NCBI GenBank assembly: GCA_016879935.1
Contig: JAACJQ010000004.1
Coordinates: 1-46,875, forward strand
DNA from: Archangiaceae bacterium
Lineage (GTDB): Bacteria; Myxococcota; Myxococcia; Myxococcales; Myxococcaceae
Length of the DNA stretch: 46,875 nucleotides
Direction of reading: 5' to 3'
Below are positions 16,928-24,416 of the stretch, piece after piece. Within the stretch, counting starts at the first letter, position 1; each line of letters starts with the position of its first letter. The notes under the pieces are model-generated. The model was not told where the DNA came from. It saw only the letters and a program-made list of their open reading frames with translations, and searched no databases. The position numbers and the translations under genes were made by a program.

Positions 16928-16976
16928 GGGCGTGCTGATCAGCGGGGGGAAGACGCCCCCATTCCTAAACGGCGGG

Positions 16977-17001
16977 TCAGAAACTGCAACGCGATTTCTG
17001 A
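16977..17001. promoter_or_regulatory. Candidate operator between tetR and the divergent VWA gene
   Basis: TCAGAAA and TTTCTGA form a perfect 7-bp inverted repeat with an 11-bp spacer. The same 148-bp region has GAAACTGCA as a direct repeat (16980-16988 and 17018-17026), each copy preceded by GGTCAG within ten bases. TetR regulators usually bind palindromes of this size upstream of their own gene. No strong -35/-10 pair is evident on either strand. Confidence 0.45.
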
Positions 17002-17074
17002 ATTCCCGGTCAGGAAAGAAACTGCAGGGCTGAAAAGTTGCCCTCATGCGACCTCGCCGTACGGTCGGCGCACC

Positions 17075-18157
17075 ATGCGATACATCGTGCGACACGCAGG
17101 AATCGGGCTGTTTGCGGTGCTGGCGGGGTGTGGCGACACCTCTCTGACGCAGGGGCCGCGCTGCCTGAACCTGAACGCGCCCGAGAGCCAGGAGTCGCTG
17201 GCCGTCGCTCCGCCCGCGCGTGTCTCGCTCTTCTTCAGCGTCGACAGCTGCGATGGGCAGCCGGTCGCGGGCCTGTCGGCCGACGCGTTCGAGGTGCAGG
17301 AAGACGGCAAGCCGCTGTCGGCGCTCGAGAGCAAACGGGCCGTGCGCGCGAAGGGGCAGCGCTACCGCATGGCCTCGATTCTGCTGCTCGACCTCTCGGG
17401 CAGCGTGCTGCGCACCGGCGACTTCTCGCTGTTGAAGGACTCGGCGGCCCGCTACGTGCGCACGGTGCTGGGCTCGCGCGACGACGGCCAGCGGCTGGCG
17501 ATTCTCACCTTCGACGGCCGCGAGGCGCCCGAGGTGCTGGTCGGCTTCACGGCTGATCAGGCGACCGCGCTGCGTGGGCTCGACTCCCTCGAGACCCGGC
17601 AGTGTTCGTCGAACGCCGACTGCTCGGGCTTCTCCGACCACCGCACGTGCGCGGGCTGGCGGTGCGTCGACGACTCCACGAACCTCAACGGCGCGGTGGT
17701 GAAGTCGCTCGACGTGCTCGACGAGGCGCTCGCGCAGGAGACGGCGGCCTGGAAGGAAGGTGCGCTGGTGGTCTTCACCGACGGGTCTGATCAGGCCGCG
17801 CGCGTGGGCACCTACGAGATGCTGCAGCGCGCGTCGAAGTCGAACGTGCGGCGCTTCACGGTGGGCCTGGGCGGAGAGATCGACGAGACGACCCTGCGCG
17901 CGCTCGGCAGCGATGGCTCGTGGCCGGTGGCGAAGGCTTCGAACCTGTCGGAGGCGTTCGACGCCGTGGCGGCGAAGGTGACGGCGCGGGCGAACCGCTT
18001 CTACCTGCTCGAGTACTGCAGCCCGAAACGCTCGGGCCAGCACACGGTGAAGGTGGTCGCGAAGTGGAACACGCCGGCGGGTGAGACGCTGGTCGGCGGT
18101 CTCTCTCGTACCTTCGACGCGACGGGCTTCGCGAGCGGCTGCGAGCTGTCGGAATAG
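17075..18157 (+). CDS. Lipoprotein with a von Willebrand factor A (VWA) domain
   Basis: This encodes 360 residues. The ATG at 17075 gives a lipoprotein signal with lipobox VLAGC (Cys19); the frame is open further upstream, but that stretch overlaps tetR. Residues about 45-90 form a small beta domain (ARVSLFFSVDSCDGQPVAGL). A VWA fold follows with the MIDAS metal-site start DLSGS (ILLLDLSGSVLRTGD), a central insert holding a four-Cys loop (QCSSNADCSGFSDHRTCAGW), and the later strand ALVVFTDGSD. The C-terminal region includes FYLLEYCSPKRSGQHTVKV. VWA domains mediate metal-dependent protein binding on the cell surface. The gene is divergent from the tetR-efflux operon and shares its control region. 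Its ligand is unknown. Confidence 0.85.
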   Translation: MRYIVRHAGIGLFAVLAGCGDTSLTQGPRCLNLNAPESQESLAVAPPARVSLFFSVDSCDGQPVAGLSADAFEVQEDGKPLSALESKRAVRAKGQRYRMASILLLDLSGSVLRTGDFSLLKDSAARYVRTVLGSRDDGQRLAILTFDGREAPEVLVGFTADQATALRGLDSLETRQCSSNADCSGFSDHRTCAGWRCVDDSTNLNGAVVKSLDVLDEALAQETAAWKEGALVVFTDGSDQAARVGTYEMLQRASKSNVRRFTVGLGGEIDETTLRALGSDGSWPVAKASNLSEAFDAVAAKVTARANRFYLLEYCSPKRSGQHTVKVVAKWNTPAGETLVGGLSRTFDATGFASGCELSE

Positions 18158-18231
18158 CGCTGCGTCACGAGCGGGTGTCGCGCCGCTTTCCCGCATGGAC
18201 GGGTGACCGGCGGGTGGCTATGGGCGCCCGC

Positions 18232-19005
18232 ATGACTCCGACCATCGTCGACGACATCGAGACCTCCCGCGAAGGCAGCACGCTCATCGTTCGCTTCGCG
18301 CGGCCGGCGAAGAAGAACGCGCTCACCATCGCCATGTACGAGCGGCTCAACGCCGTGCTCGCCGAGGCGGCCGGCGACAAGTCGGTGCGCGCCGTCGTCT
18401 TCGGCAGCACGAGCGAGACCTTCACGGCGGGCAACGACCTCGCCGACTTCATGCAGAACCCGCCGAGCGGCTCCGACTCGCCCGTCTTTCGCTTCATCAT
18501 GGGCCTCGCCTCGTTCGAGAAGCCGCTCATCGCCGCCGTCGACGGCAAGGCCATCGGCCTGGGCCTCACCATGCTGCTGCACTGTGACTTCGTGTACGCG
18601 ACCGAGCGCGCGTCGTTGGTGGCGCCGTTCGTGAACCTGGGGCTGGTGCCCGAGGCCGCGTCGTCGCTGCTGCTGCCCAAGCTCATCGGCCACGCGCGCG
18701 CCGCCGAGGTGCTGCTGCTGGGTGAGCCCGTCTCGGCGCAGCAGGCCTTCTCGTGGGGGCTGGTGAGCGCCATCGTCACGCCTGATCAGCTCATGCCGCG
18801 CGCGCTGGCGACGGCGCAGAAGCTGGCCGAGCGCGCCCCGACGGCCGTGAAGCTGTCGAAGGCGCTGATGAAGGACACGACCCTGGTGAAGGAGCGCATG
18901 CAGCAGGAAGGCGCGCACTTCGTCTCGCAGCTGCAGTCGCCCGAGGTGGCCGAGGCCATCGGGGCGTTCTTCGAGAAGCGCAAGCCCGACTTCTCGCAGT
19001 TCTGA
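18232..19005 (+). CDS. Enoyl-CoA hydratase/isomerase family protein
   Basis: This encodes 257 residues from ATG 18232 (MTPTIVDDIE); an in-frame ATG at 18220 would add four residues. The crotonase fold is clear: IVRFARPAKKNALTIAMYER, the first oxyanion-hole segment TFTAGNDLADF, the second KAIGLGLTMLLHCDFVYA, and a C-terminal helix region ending KRKPDFSQF. The segment NLGLVPEAASSLLLPKLIG has Glu in the PEAxSS position typical of delta3,delta2-enoyl-CoA isomerase-like members, while the other hydratase Glu is not evident. An isomerase or other crotonase activity is therefore more likely than classical hydratase. It would act on acyl-CoA in fatty-acid breakdown in the cytoplasm. Neighbours do not clarify the pathway. 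Confidence 0.88.
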   Translation: MTPTIVDDIETSREGSTLIVRFARPAKKNALTIAMYERLNAVLAEAAGDKSVRAVVFGSTSETFTAGNDLADFMQNPPSGSDSPVFRFIMGLASFEKPLIAAVDGKAIGLGLTMLLHCDFVYATERASLVAPFVNLGLVPEAASSLLLPKLIGHARAAEVLLLGEPVSAQQAFSWGLVSAIVTPDQLMPRALATAQKLAERAPTAVKLSKALMKDTTLVKERMQQEGAHFVSQLQSPEVAEAIGAFFEKRKPDFSQF

Positions 19006-19051
19006 GCGGGGGCTGGCGACGCGGCCAGCGCGGCGCAAGAGTCGTGGCCTC

Positions 19052-20329
19052 GTGACGGTCGCGACTCGTTCCCCTCAGCGAGCAGGAGAGGTTGCAGGGC
19101 CGCAGCCGCAGTCCGTTCTCGCCCAGGCTTCGTTCACCGTCGACGAGCACCCCGAGCGGTTCATCGAGCTGGTGCGCGCGGCGTCGGTCGAGGAGCTGAA
19201 GCCCGTCGCGCCGCGCCTGCTCGAGCTCTTGAGCTCGAAGGCGTTCGGGCTGCAGCAGGTCGAGGGCGCGACGCCACGACTGGTCACCGTGCAGGCCGTG
19301 TTGCGCGCGGGGTACCCGTGGGCGCTCGAGCTCGAGCCCGAAGACGTCGCCTTCGTCCATGAGCAGGGAGCGGCGGCCCGGAGCGCGTGGCGTCGTTCGC
19401 TCCTGCGTCGCTCCGTTCCGCTCGCGTTGGTGTTGGTGGGCGTCGGGTTCGTGGTGAACGGCTTCGTGCGCGTCGTCTCGGCGCGGAGCTCGGAGAACCC
19501 GGTGAGCGCGCCGCCGCGCAGCGTGGCGTTGCTCCCACCGCGCTCGAAGCCGTTGGCGCCCGACCTGAGGCTCCCGACCCTCGACGAGCTGGTGCCAGAG
19601 GGTGACCGCGCCGCGCTCCTCTCGGTCGCCAGCGACCGCCTCGTCGCCGATGGCCGCGAAGTCGAAGCGCTCGGCGTTGCGCTCGATTGTCTGGCGCTGC
19701 GCGGAGCTGACGAAGGGCGCTGCGCGCTGGCAGCGGACCGGGCGGTCACTGCGATGGCCCGACGTGATGGTCACGAAATGCTCCGGCTCCCCGGCGGCTC
19801 GACCGCGACACGCGCCGACTCGGAGCCGGCAGGAGGGGCTGACGAACCGCTCGAGGGGGCAGCGCGCGCGGACGACCGGGTGAGTGCACGCACGCTCTCA
19901 GACCAGCTGTTCGTGTTCTCGGAAGCGCCGCACGCAGCGGCCGTTCGGCGCGAGACCCGAGCGGTGATGGGAACACTGCGGGAGCTGGCGCGAGGCGAGG
20001 TGGTCTCGTCTTCCAGGTCGGAGTCGATGGCTCGTGAAGCGCAGGCCCGCTTCGCGCGTGGTGAGTTCATGGCTGCGCTCAACGTGGCTGAGCGGTGTGT
20101 CGCATTTCTTCCCCCCGACGCCGACTGCCTCGCGGTGGCAGCGACGGCCCTGCCGCTCGTGCAGGCCGCCCGCCCCGGTGCCGACAGAATCGCCCACAAA
20201 GCGGCAGTCGCAGAGCAGCTCGAGGGCTACCGACGGCAGATGGCGCGCGCGTTGGCCCACGACGCACGAGAGCGGTGCGAGGCGCGGCCGCCGGGTACCG
20301 ACGAGTCACGCCCCATCGCCTGCCCCTGA
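19052..20329 (+). CDS. Single-pass membrane protein of unknown function
   Basis: This encodes about 425 residues if translation starts at the GTG at 19052; no early in-frame ATG was found, so the start is uncertain. Residues about 25-105 form a cytoplasmic domain (EHPERFIELVRAASVEELKP, then TPRLVTVQAVLRAGYPWALE). One transmembrane helix follows at about 120-140 (SVPLALVLVGVGFVVNGFVR). The remainder is predicted outside the cytoplasm. It contains Ala/Glu/Arg-rich helices that look TPR-like (ESMAREAQARFARGEFMAAL, then NVAERCVAFLPPDADCLAVA) and several paired Cys. A membrane-tethered helical-repeat protein with a cytoplasmic head is the best description. Its 3' end overlaps the convergent gene at 20306 by 24 bp. 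No family is recognised. Confidence 0.7.
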   Translation: MTVATRSPQRAGEVAGPQPQSVLAQASFTVDEHPERFIELVRAASVEELKPVAPRLLELLSSKAFGLQQVEGATPRLVTVQAVLRAGYPWALELEPEDVAFVHEQGAAARSAWRRSLLRRSVPLALVLVGVGFVVNGFVRVVSARSSENPVSAPPRSVALLPPRSKPLAPDLRLPTLDELVPEGDRAALLSVASDRLVADGREVEALGVALDCLALRGADEGRCALAADRAVTAMARRDGHEMLRLPGGSTATRADSEPAGGADEPLEGAARADDRVSARTLSDQLFVFSEAPHAAAVRRETRAVMGTLRELARGEVVSSSRSESMAREAQARFARGEFMAALNVAERCVAFLPPDADCLAVAATALPLVQAARPGADRIAHKAAVAEQLEGYRRQMARALAHDARERCEARPPGTDESRPIACP

Positions 20330-20740
20330 CTCCTCTTCTTGCTCCGGCTCGGGGAACGGCTGCGCGCACGGCCCCGCCGCGAGCGCCAACACGTTCCACC
20401 CCGGGGTGCTGCCGGGAGTGAGGCGCGCCAGCAGCTGTCCTCGAACGTGCACATCGGCCAGCAGCAGCGGGCCATCGAGCGTCCACTGCACCGAGAGGTC
20501 CTTCGCGCCCGGCAGCTTTCCTGCGAACGGCCGCGCGAGCTCGGGCGGGTTGAGGAACGGCGCCTGCGTGGGGTCGGCCCAGTCGATGGGTGTCTCCGGG
20601 GCGATACGGTTGAACAACCACACGTCGCCGATGATGGCGTCGTCCGGCCCGCGCAGGAACGCGTACGCCACGCGGCCGTCGTCATCGATGACGACCGAGC
20701 AACCCGTCTCGTGGGCGAAGGTCAGGAGCAGCGGCTTCAC
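20306..20740 (-). CDS. Conserved-looking hypothetical cytoplasmic protein
   Basis: This encodes 144 residues. The GTG at 20740 is chosen because it overlaps the stop of the upstream methyltransferase gene in a GTGA junction; the longer frame to 20788 would overlap that gene by about 50 bases. The product has no signal peptide or membrane segment. It alternates short beta strands (CSVVIDDDGRVAYAFLRGPD, then LSVQWTLDGPLLLADVHVRG) and ends in a very acidic tail (EPEQEEESGAGDGA). No family is recognised. It is probably co-transcribed and translationally coupled with the methyltransferase. The 3' end overlaps the convergent membrane-protein gene, so both genes lack a conventional terminator here. 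Confidence 0.65.
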   Translation of the reverse strand: MKPLLLTFAHETGCSVVIDDDGRVAYAFLRGPDDAIIGDVWLFNRIAPETPIDWADPTQAPFLNPPELARPFAGKLPGAKDLSVQWTLDGPLLLADVHVRGQLLARLTPGSTPGWNVLALAAGPCAQPFPEPEQEEESGAGDGA

Positions 20741-21339
20741 GGCTTCGTCGCGAGCACCTGCACCACGGCCGCGCGACCGCGATGCCATTGACCCTCGAGC
20801 ACCTCTCGCTCGAGCTCTTCACAACGCTCCACGGTGAGGCCGGTCAGCTCGGTGCGCAGGGCGGCGGGCTCGTAGAGCAGCTCGGCGTTCTTCGGCCCGC
20901 CGGTGTCGAACGCGAGCTGCCTCGGGGTGTACGCCTCGAGCACGAAGTGGCCACTGGGGAGCAGCGCGCTCGCGAGGTTCGCGTGCACCTTCGTGCGAAC
21001 CCACGGCGGCAGGTGACAGAAGATGGCGACGATGGCGCCCCACTTCGCCGTGCCGAGGTCGTAGGTCTCGAGGTCGGCGACCTGTGTCGTCACAGAGACA
21101 CCACGCTGCTGCGCGAGCGCCTGCGCCTTCTCGAGGCCCACGGGCGACAGGTCGATGGACGTCACCGCGAGCCCCTGCTGCGCGAGGAAGACGCCGTTGC
21201 GGCCTTCACCGTCTCCGATGCACAACACCGGCCCCTTCAGCCTCGGCGCGACGCTCTTCAAGAAGTCGTTCGGCTCGGTGCCGTACATGTAGCCGGGCTG
21301 CGCGTACCGCTCGTTCCAGAACTCCCGTGGGTCAGCCAT
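20737..21339 (-). CDS. Class I SAM-dependent methyltransferase (TehB-like)
   Basis: This encodes 200 residues. The opening ADPREFWNERYAQPGYMYGT is typical of TehB/UbiG-like small methyltransferases. The SAM-binding motif I is VLCIGDGEGRNGVFLAQQG (about residues 38-56). The acidic end of strand 2 is in VTSIDLSPVGLEKA, and motif III-like ADLETYDLG and IVAIFCHLPP follow in order. The C-terminal half (FVLEAYTPRQLAF) fits the same family. Length matches soluble cytoplasmic members. Family substrates include tellurite, thiols and small metabolites; none can be chosen from sequence. It is 14 bp downstream of the adenosine-deaminase-like gene and overlaps the next gene, so it is probably part of one operon. 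Confidence 0.88.
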   Translation of the reverse strand: MADPREFWNERYAQPGYMYGTEPNDFLKSVAPRLKGPVLCIGDGEGRNGVFLAQQGLAVTSIDLSPVGLEKAQALAQQRGVSVTTQVADLETYDLGTAKWGAIVAIFCHLPPWVRTKVHANLASALLPSGHFVLEAYTPRQLAFDTGGPKNAELLYEPAALRTELTGLTVERCEELEREVLEGQWHRGRAAVVQVLATKP

Positions 21340-21353
21340 GAGGGCTCCTGTCT

Positions 21354-22406
21354 TCAGAGAGAGACGCCGGTCATCTCGAGCCAGCGGCGGCGCATGTCGG
21401 CCTCGAGCTGGTTCAGGTTCACGCCGATGGTGCGCGCGACGTCGAGCTCGGCGTGAAACGTGGTGCCCATCGGCGTCGGGTCATCGCTGCCCAGCACGCA
21501 GTGCACGTGCGCCCGCTGCAGGGCAGGGAGCGGCTCCAGCCCTCCCGTGTGTGCCCGCAGCTGCGCCAGCGCCGACGGAATCAGCAGCCGGTTGCTCGTC
21601 GGGCACACCTCGAGCGTGACGCCGTCTTTGACCAGCCGCTCGAGCGTGGCGCCGCTCTCGAGCGCGTGCACGCCGTGGCCGATGCCGCGCGGTGACAGGC
21701 CCAGCACCTTGTCGATGGAGCCGTGGCCCGCGAACTCGCCCGCGTGAATGGTGAGGTCGTTCAGGTGCGGGCGCAGCCGGTGGATGAGCGAGACGAGCCC
21801 CTCGGGCATCGGCTCGGTGTCGGGCGGTGGAACGATGCCGAGCACGTCGAGCCCGACGAGCTGCCTGGCGTGCTCGATGACGACGTCGGCGAGCGCCTCG
21901 TAGTGCGGGCCGCTCTCCCAGGTGCGCGAGAGCCCCAGCCGCACCACCATCGGCTTCTTCGTCTTCGCGGCCACCTCGTCACGCGCCGAGAGCACGGCGA
22001 GCAGCACCGGGCGGGCCCAGGTCTCGGCGAACTCGCGCGTCGGCACCTCGCGCCACGCCTTCTTCAGGTTCTCGAGCAGCGTGCGCGTCATCGAGAAGAG
22101 GCTGATGCGCAGCTCGAAGCCGTCGGTGGTGGCGGCGGCCTCTTCGAAGGCGGCGACGGCGAGGGCGCGAATGGCGGGCACGCTCACGTACGCCTGCCGG
22201 GCCAGCACGATGCACCGGTAGAAGACCGACGCGTCGTCCGACGGGCCGGCCATGGTGAGCGCGCGGCTCAGCTCGGCGGCGTCACGGAAGCGGCCCGTCG
22301 TCTCGTCGAAGAAGAACGGGGTGCGCAGGTCGAAGTCGCGCGCGACGGTGGCCAGCGCGGCCGGGCTGTGTGAGCCCTCGAGGTGACGGTGGAGGTCGAG
22401 GAACAC
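21354..22406 (-). CDS. Adenosine deaminase family enzyme
   Basis: This encodes 350 residues, the usual family length. Zinc-site and catalytic motifs are in order: LHRHLEGS at residues 5-12 (first His pair), LTIHAGEFAGHGSI (His and catalytic Glu), GIGHGVHAL, EVCPTSN, and GSDDPTPMGTTFHAEL with the metal-binding Asp pair. Members hydrolyse the amino group of adenosine, adenine or related nucleosides in purine salvage. Family members outside the strict adenosine subgroup share all these motifs, so the exact substrate is open. The enzyme has no signal peptide and should be cytoplasmic. It is separated by 46 bp from the upstream amidohydrolase lipoprotein and 14 bp from the methyltransferase, suggesting one transcription unit. 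Confidence 0.9.
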   Translation of the reverse strand: MFLDLHRHLEGSHSPAALATVARDFDLRTPFFFDETTGRFRDAAELSRALTMAGPSDDASVFYRCIVLARQAYVSVPAIRALAVAAFEEAAATTDGFELRISLFSMTRTLLENLKKAWREVPTREFAETWARPVLLAVLSARDEVAAKTKKPMVVRLGLSRTWESGPHYEALADVVIEHARQLVGLDVLGIVPPPDTEPMPEGLVSLIHRLRPHLNDLTIHAGEFAGHGSIDKVLGLSPRGIGHGVHALESGATLERLVKDGVTLEVCPTSNRLLIPSALAQLRAHTGGLEPLPALQRAHVHCVLGSDDPTPMGTTFHAELDVARTIGVNLNQLEADMRRRWLEMTGVSL

Positions 22407-22452
22407 GGTCTGCCAGCACTACGTCACGAATGCGGCCGACTCAATCGTCCCC

Positions 22453-23805
22453 TCACGGGGCCCGGTGCACGGGGCGGCCAGCGCGCCAGACGAAGGCGAC
22501 GTGCTCGAGCGCGGTGAGGTCTTCGAGCGGGTCTCCTTCGACGAGCAGCAGGTCGGCGCGCGCCCCGGGCTCGATGACGCCCACGTGTTCACCTGGCAAC
22601 AGCACCTTCGCGGCGATGGAGGTGGCCGACGCGAGCGCCTGGGTCGTGGTGAAGCCCGATGCGACGAGCGCCTGAAGCTCCCGATGCAGCGCGCCGCCGT
22701 GAATCACGTTCGGCAGACCCGAGTCGGTGCCCGCCACCAGCACCACGCCCGCCTCGTGAAGGCGTCGCACGTTCTGCTGCAGGTTCGCGTCGTAGCGGGC
22801 CAGCGCGTGCTCCTGCGTCGCGTCGAGGCCCCGCATCACGAAGCCCTCGGGCCGGTGGTGAATCGCGGGCTCCACGTCGGGGCGCACCTGACGCTCGAGC
22901 GCGTGCAACGACACACGGCCTTCGAGCACCTCGGTGAGCGCGCCGTGCACGCGCCGCGTCGTCACGATGGGCACCTTCGTCGCCGCGAGCCGCCGAACCT
23001 CGTCGTCGGTCAACACCGACTCCCACGGCGTGTGCATCAACAGTGACGCGCCTGCCTCGGCGGCCTCGATGGCTTCGGTGGCCGAGCCCACGTGCACGAC
23101 GACGCGAACGCTGCGCGCCTTCGCCGCCGAGAGCAGCGCCACCAGCACCGGGTGCGAGAGGTGCGGCGAGCCGGGCGGCATGTCGTCGTAGACGACCTTC
23201 ACCACGTCGGGCTTCGAGGCGAGCACCGACGAGAGCACGGCCCCGACGTCGGTCGTGTCGCTCGACACCGGCGCCAGCATCGGCGCGAGCATCACGTCGG
23301 CGATTGGCCACGGCGCGCCGGCTCGAATCATCGGAGCGGGGTGGCCTCCTGTGGCGGTGATGATGCGGCTCGCCCGAACGAGGTGCGCGAACGGAGCCTC
23401 TTGCGCCAGCACCTCGTCGAGGCCTCGTGACGCTGCCGCGTCGAGCGCGGTGGTGACTCCGGAGAAGAGGAGCCCATCGAGCTGCTGCTTCAGGTCGGGC
23501 ACCCGCAGGTCCCACGGGGCGTGGCCTGCCGAGAGCCCGAGGTGCACGTGCGCGTCGATGAGGCCCGGCGTCAGCGTCTTGCCCCGGCCATCGAGACACG
23601 CCGGCTTCGGGCCCGTCGTCGGCCTGACGGCGTCGATGGTCTCGCCACGCACGAACACATCCATCGGGCCCTGGCGCGCGCTGCCGTCGAAGATGAACGC
23701 GCCCGTCACGCACCAGGCGTCGACCCGGTCTCCCCAGCGAACGAGCGGGCGCGGCGTGGCGCAGGAGCACCCGAGCGCGAGCGCGGCGACGAAGGCTCGC
23801 TTCAC
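22453..23805 (-). CDS. Lipid-anchored metal-dependent amidohydrolase
   Basis: This encodes 450 residues. The GTG at 23805 overlaps the stop of the upstream FHA frame (GTGA) and gives a lipoprotein signal with lipobox LALGC (Cys13), so the enzyme is probably periplasmic or surface-exposed. The catalytic domain is the amidohydrolase/imidazolonepropionase-like type: GLIDAHVHLGLS (HxH metal pair), KPDVVKVVYDDM (possible carbamylated Lys), RVVVHVGSATEAIEAAEAGA (His), SLLMHTPWES, and VAGTDSGLPNVIHGG (Asp). The C-terminal beta domain includes GVIEPGARADLLLVEGDPLE. Members hydrolyse cyclic amides, dipeptides or similar bonds. The substrate is unknown, and export is unusual for many close families. 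The stop codon in the FHA gene could affect its coupled translation. Confidence 0.88.
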   Translation of the reverse strand: MKRAFVAALALGCSCATPRPLVRWGDRVDAWCVTGAFIFDGSARQGPMDVFVRGETIDAVRPTTGPKPACLDGRGKTLTPGLIDAHVHLGLSAGHAPWDLRVPDLKQQLDGLLFSGVTTALDAAASRGLDEVLAQEAPFAHLVRASRIITATGGHPAPMIRAGAPWPIADVMLAPMLAPVSSDTTDVGAVLSSVLASKPDVVKVVYDDMPPGSPHLSHPVLVALLSAAKARSVRVVVHVGSATEAIEAAEAGASLLMHTPWESVLTDDEVRRLAATKVPIVTTRRVHGALTEVLEGRVSLHALERQVRPDVEPAIHHRPEGFVMRGLDATQEHALARYDANLQQNVRRLHEAGVVLVAGTDSGLPNVIHGGALHRELQALVASGFTTTQALASATSIAAKVLLPGEHVGVIEPGARADLLLVEGDPLEDLTALEHVAFVWRAGRPVHRAP

Positions 23806-24314
23806 GCGCGTGTTCGCTCGGCGGCCTCGAGCACGTGCGGCAGCAGCTTGCCCTGAGCCCTGAAGGTGAGCTGCACGCCACCCGCGACGATGGCGCACCC
23901 GTCGACGAGTCGCATGGTCTCTCCCGGCTGCAGCGACATCTTGCGCACCAGCGTGGTGGCGCTCGACTGCGGCGGCACCCGCACGAACCAGCCCTCGGCG
24001 TCGACGCACAGCTAGAGGTGGTCGCGCGACACGGTGAGGTCGTCGATGACGATGTTGCTCTCGAGCGAGCGGCCGACCCGAACGACGCCGCCGGCGCTCG
24101 CCACCAGCGCGAAGCACAGCGGGTCACCTTTGGCCGGCTGACTGGGCGACGTCACCGGCACCACGGTGGTGACGGGAATGCCGTGGGGCGAAGGCGCGCT
24201 CACGCGGTTGCCCGGCTCCCAGACGAGCCACGGGTGTGGGTAGCGCGCGTTGAAGCTCTTCCCGAGCATCAGCGCCTGCCGCGCCAGCGTCGATAGCGGA
24301 AGTGGAGCGCCCAT
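23802..24314 (-). pseudogene. FHA-domain protein gene interrupted by an in-frame TAG
   Basis: The same minus-strand frame is open before and after one TAG at 24014-24012 (codon 101 from the ATG at 24314; a GTG at 24326 is another start). Before it the protein has an N-terminal region and the start of an FHA domain: VVRVGRSLESNIVIDDLTVS then RDHL, with the GRS..SN and SRxH phosphothreonine-reading residues. After it the fold continues as LCVDAEGWFVRVPPQSSATT, then LQPGETMRLVDGCAIVAG and VQLTFR, ending at 23802. The TAG sits between two domain strands, where GAG or another single-base neighbour would restore CTC-xAG-CTG. It could be a disabled gene, a sequencing error or readthrough. The end overlaps the amidohydrolase start. 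Confidence 0.8.
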
Positions 24315-24416
24315 GAGGCCGTGCACTGTAGCCTGCGCCGCCGCTCGTCGGCGCCTTCACGCCGTTCGTCAGCCGATGGGCGGCGCGTGAAGCGTGGGCC
24401 GAATATGGTGCCAGCG

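Noticed and set aside
16943-16961. G-rich/C-rich pair before tetR considered as a terminator hairpin
   Set aside because: It lies in the leader of tetR, has only a five-base loop and no following U-tract, and no gene ends there.
16478-17074. Upstream extension of the VWA reading frame
   Set aside because: It overlaps tetR on the other strand, while the ATG at 17075 opens a clean lipoprotein signal.
23802-24326. Two separate small genes in place of one interrupted FHA gene
   Set aside because: The two pieces share one frame and together complete a single FHA fold; the second piece has no credible start signal of its own.
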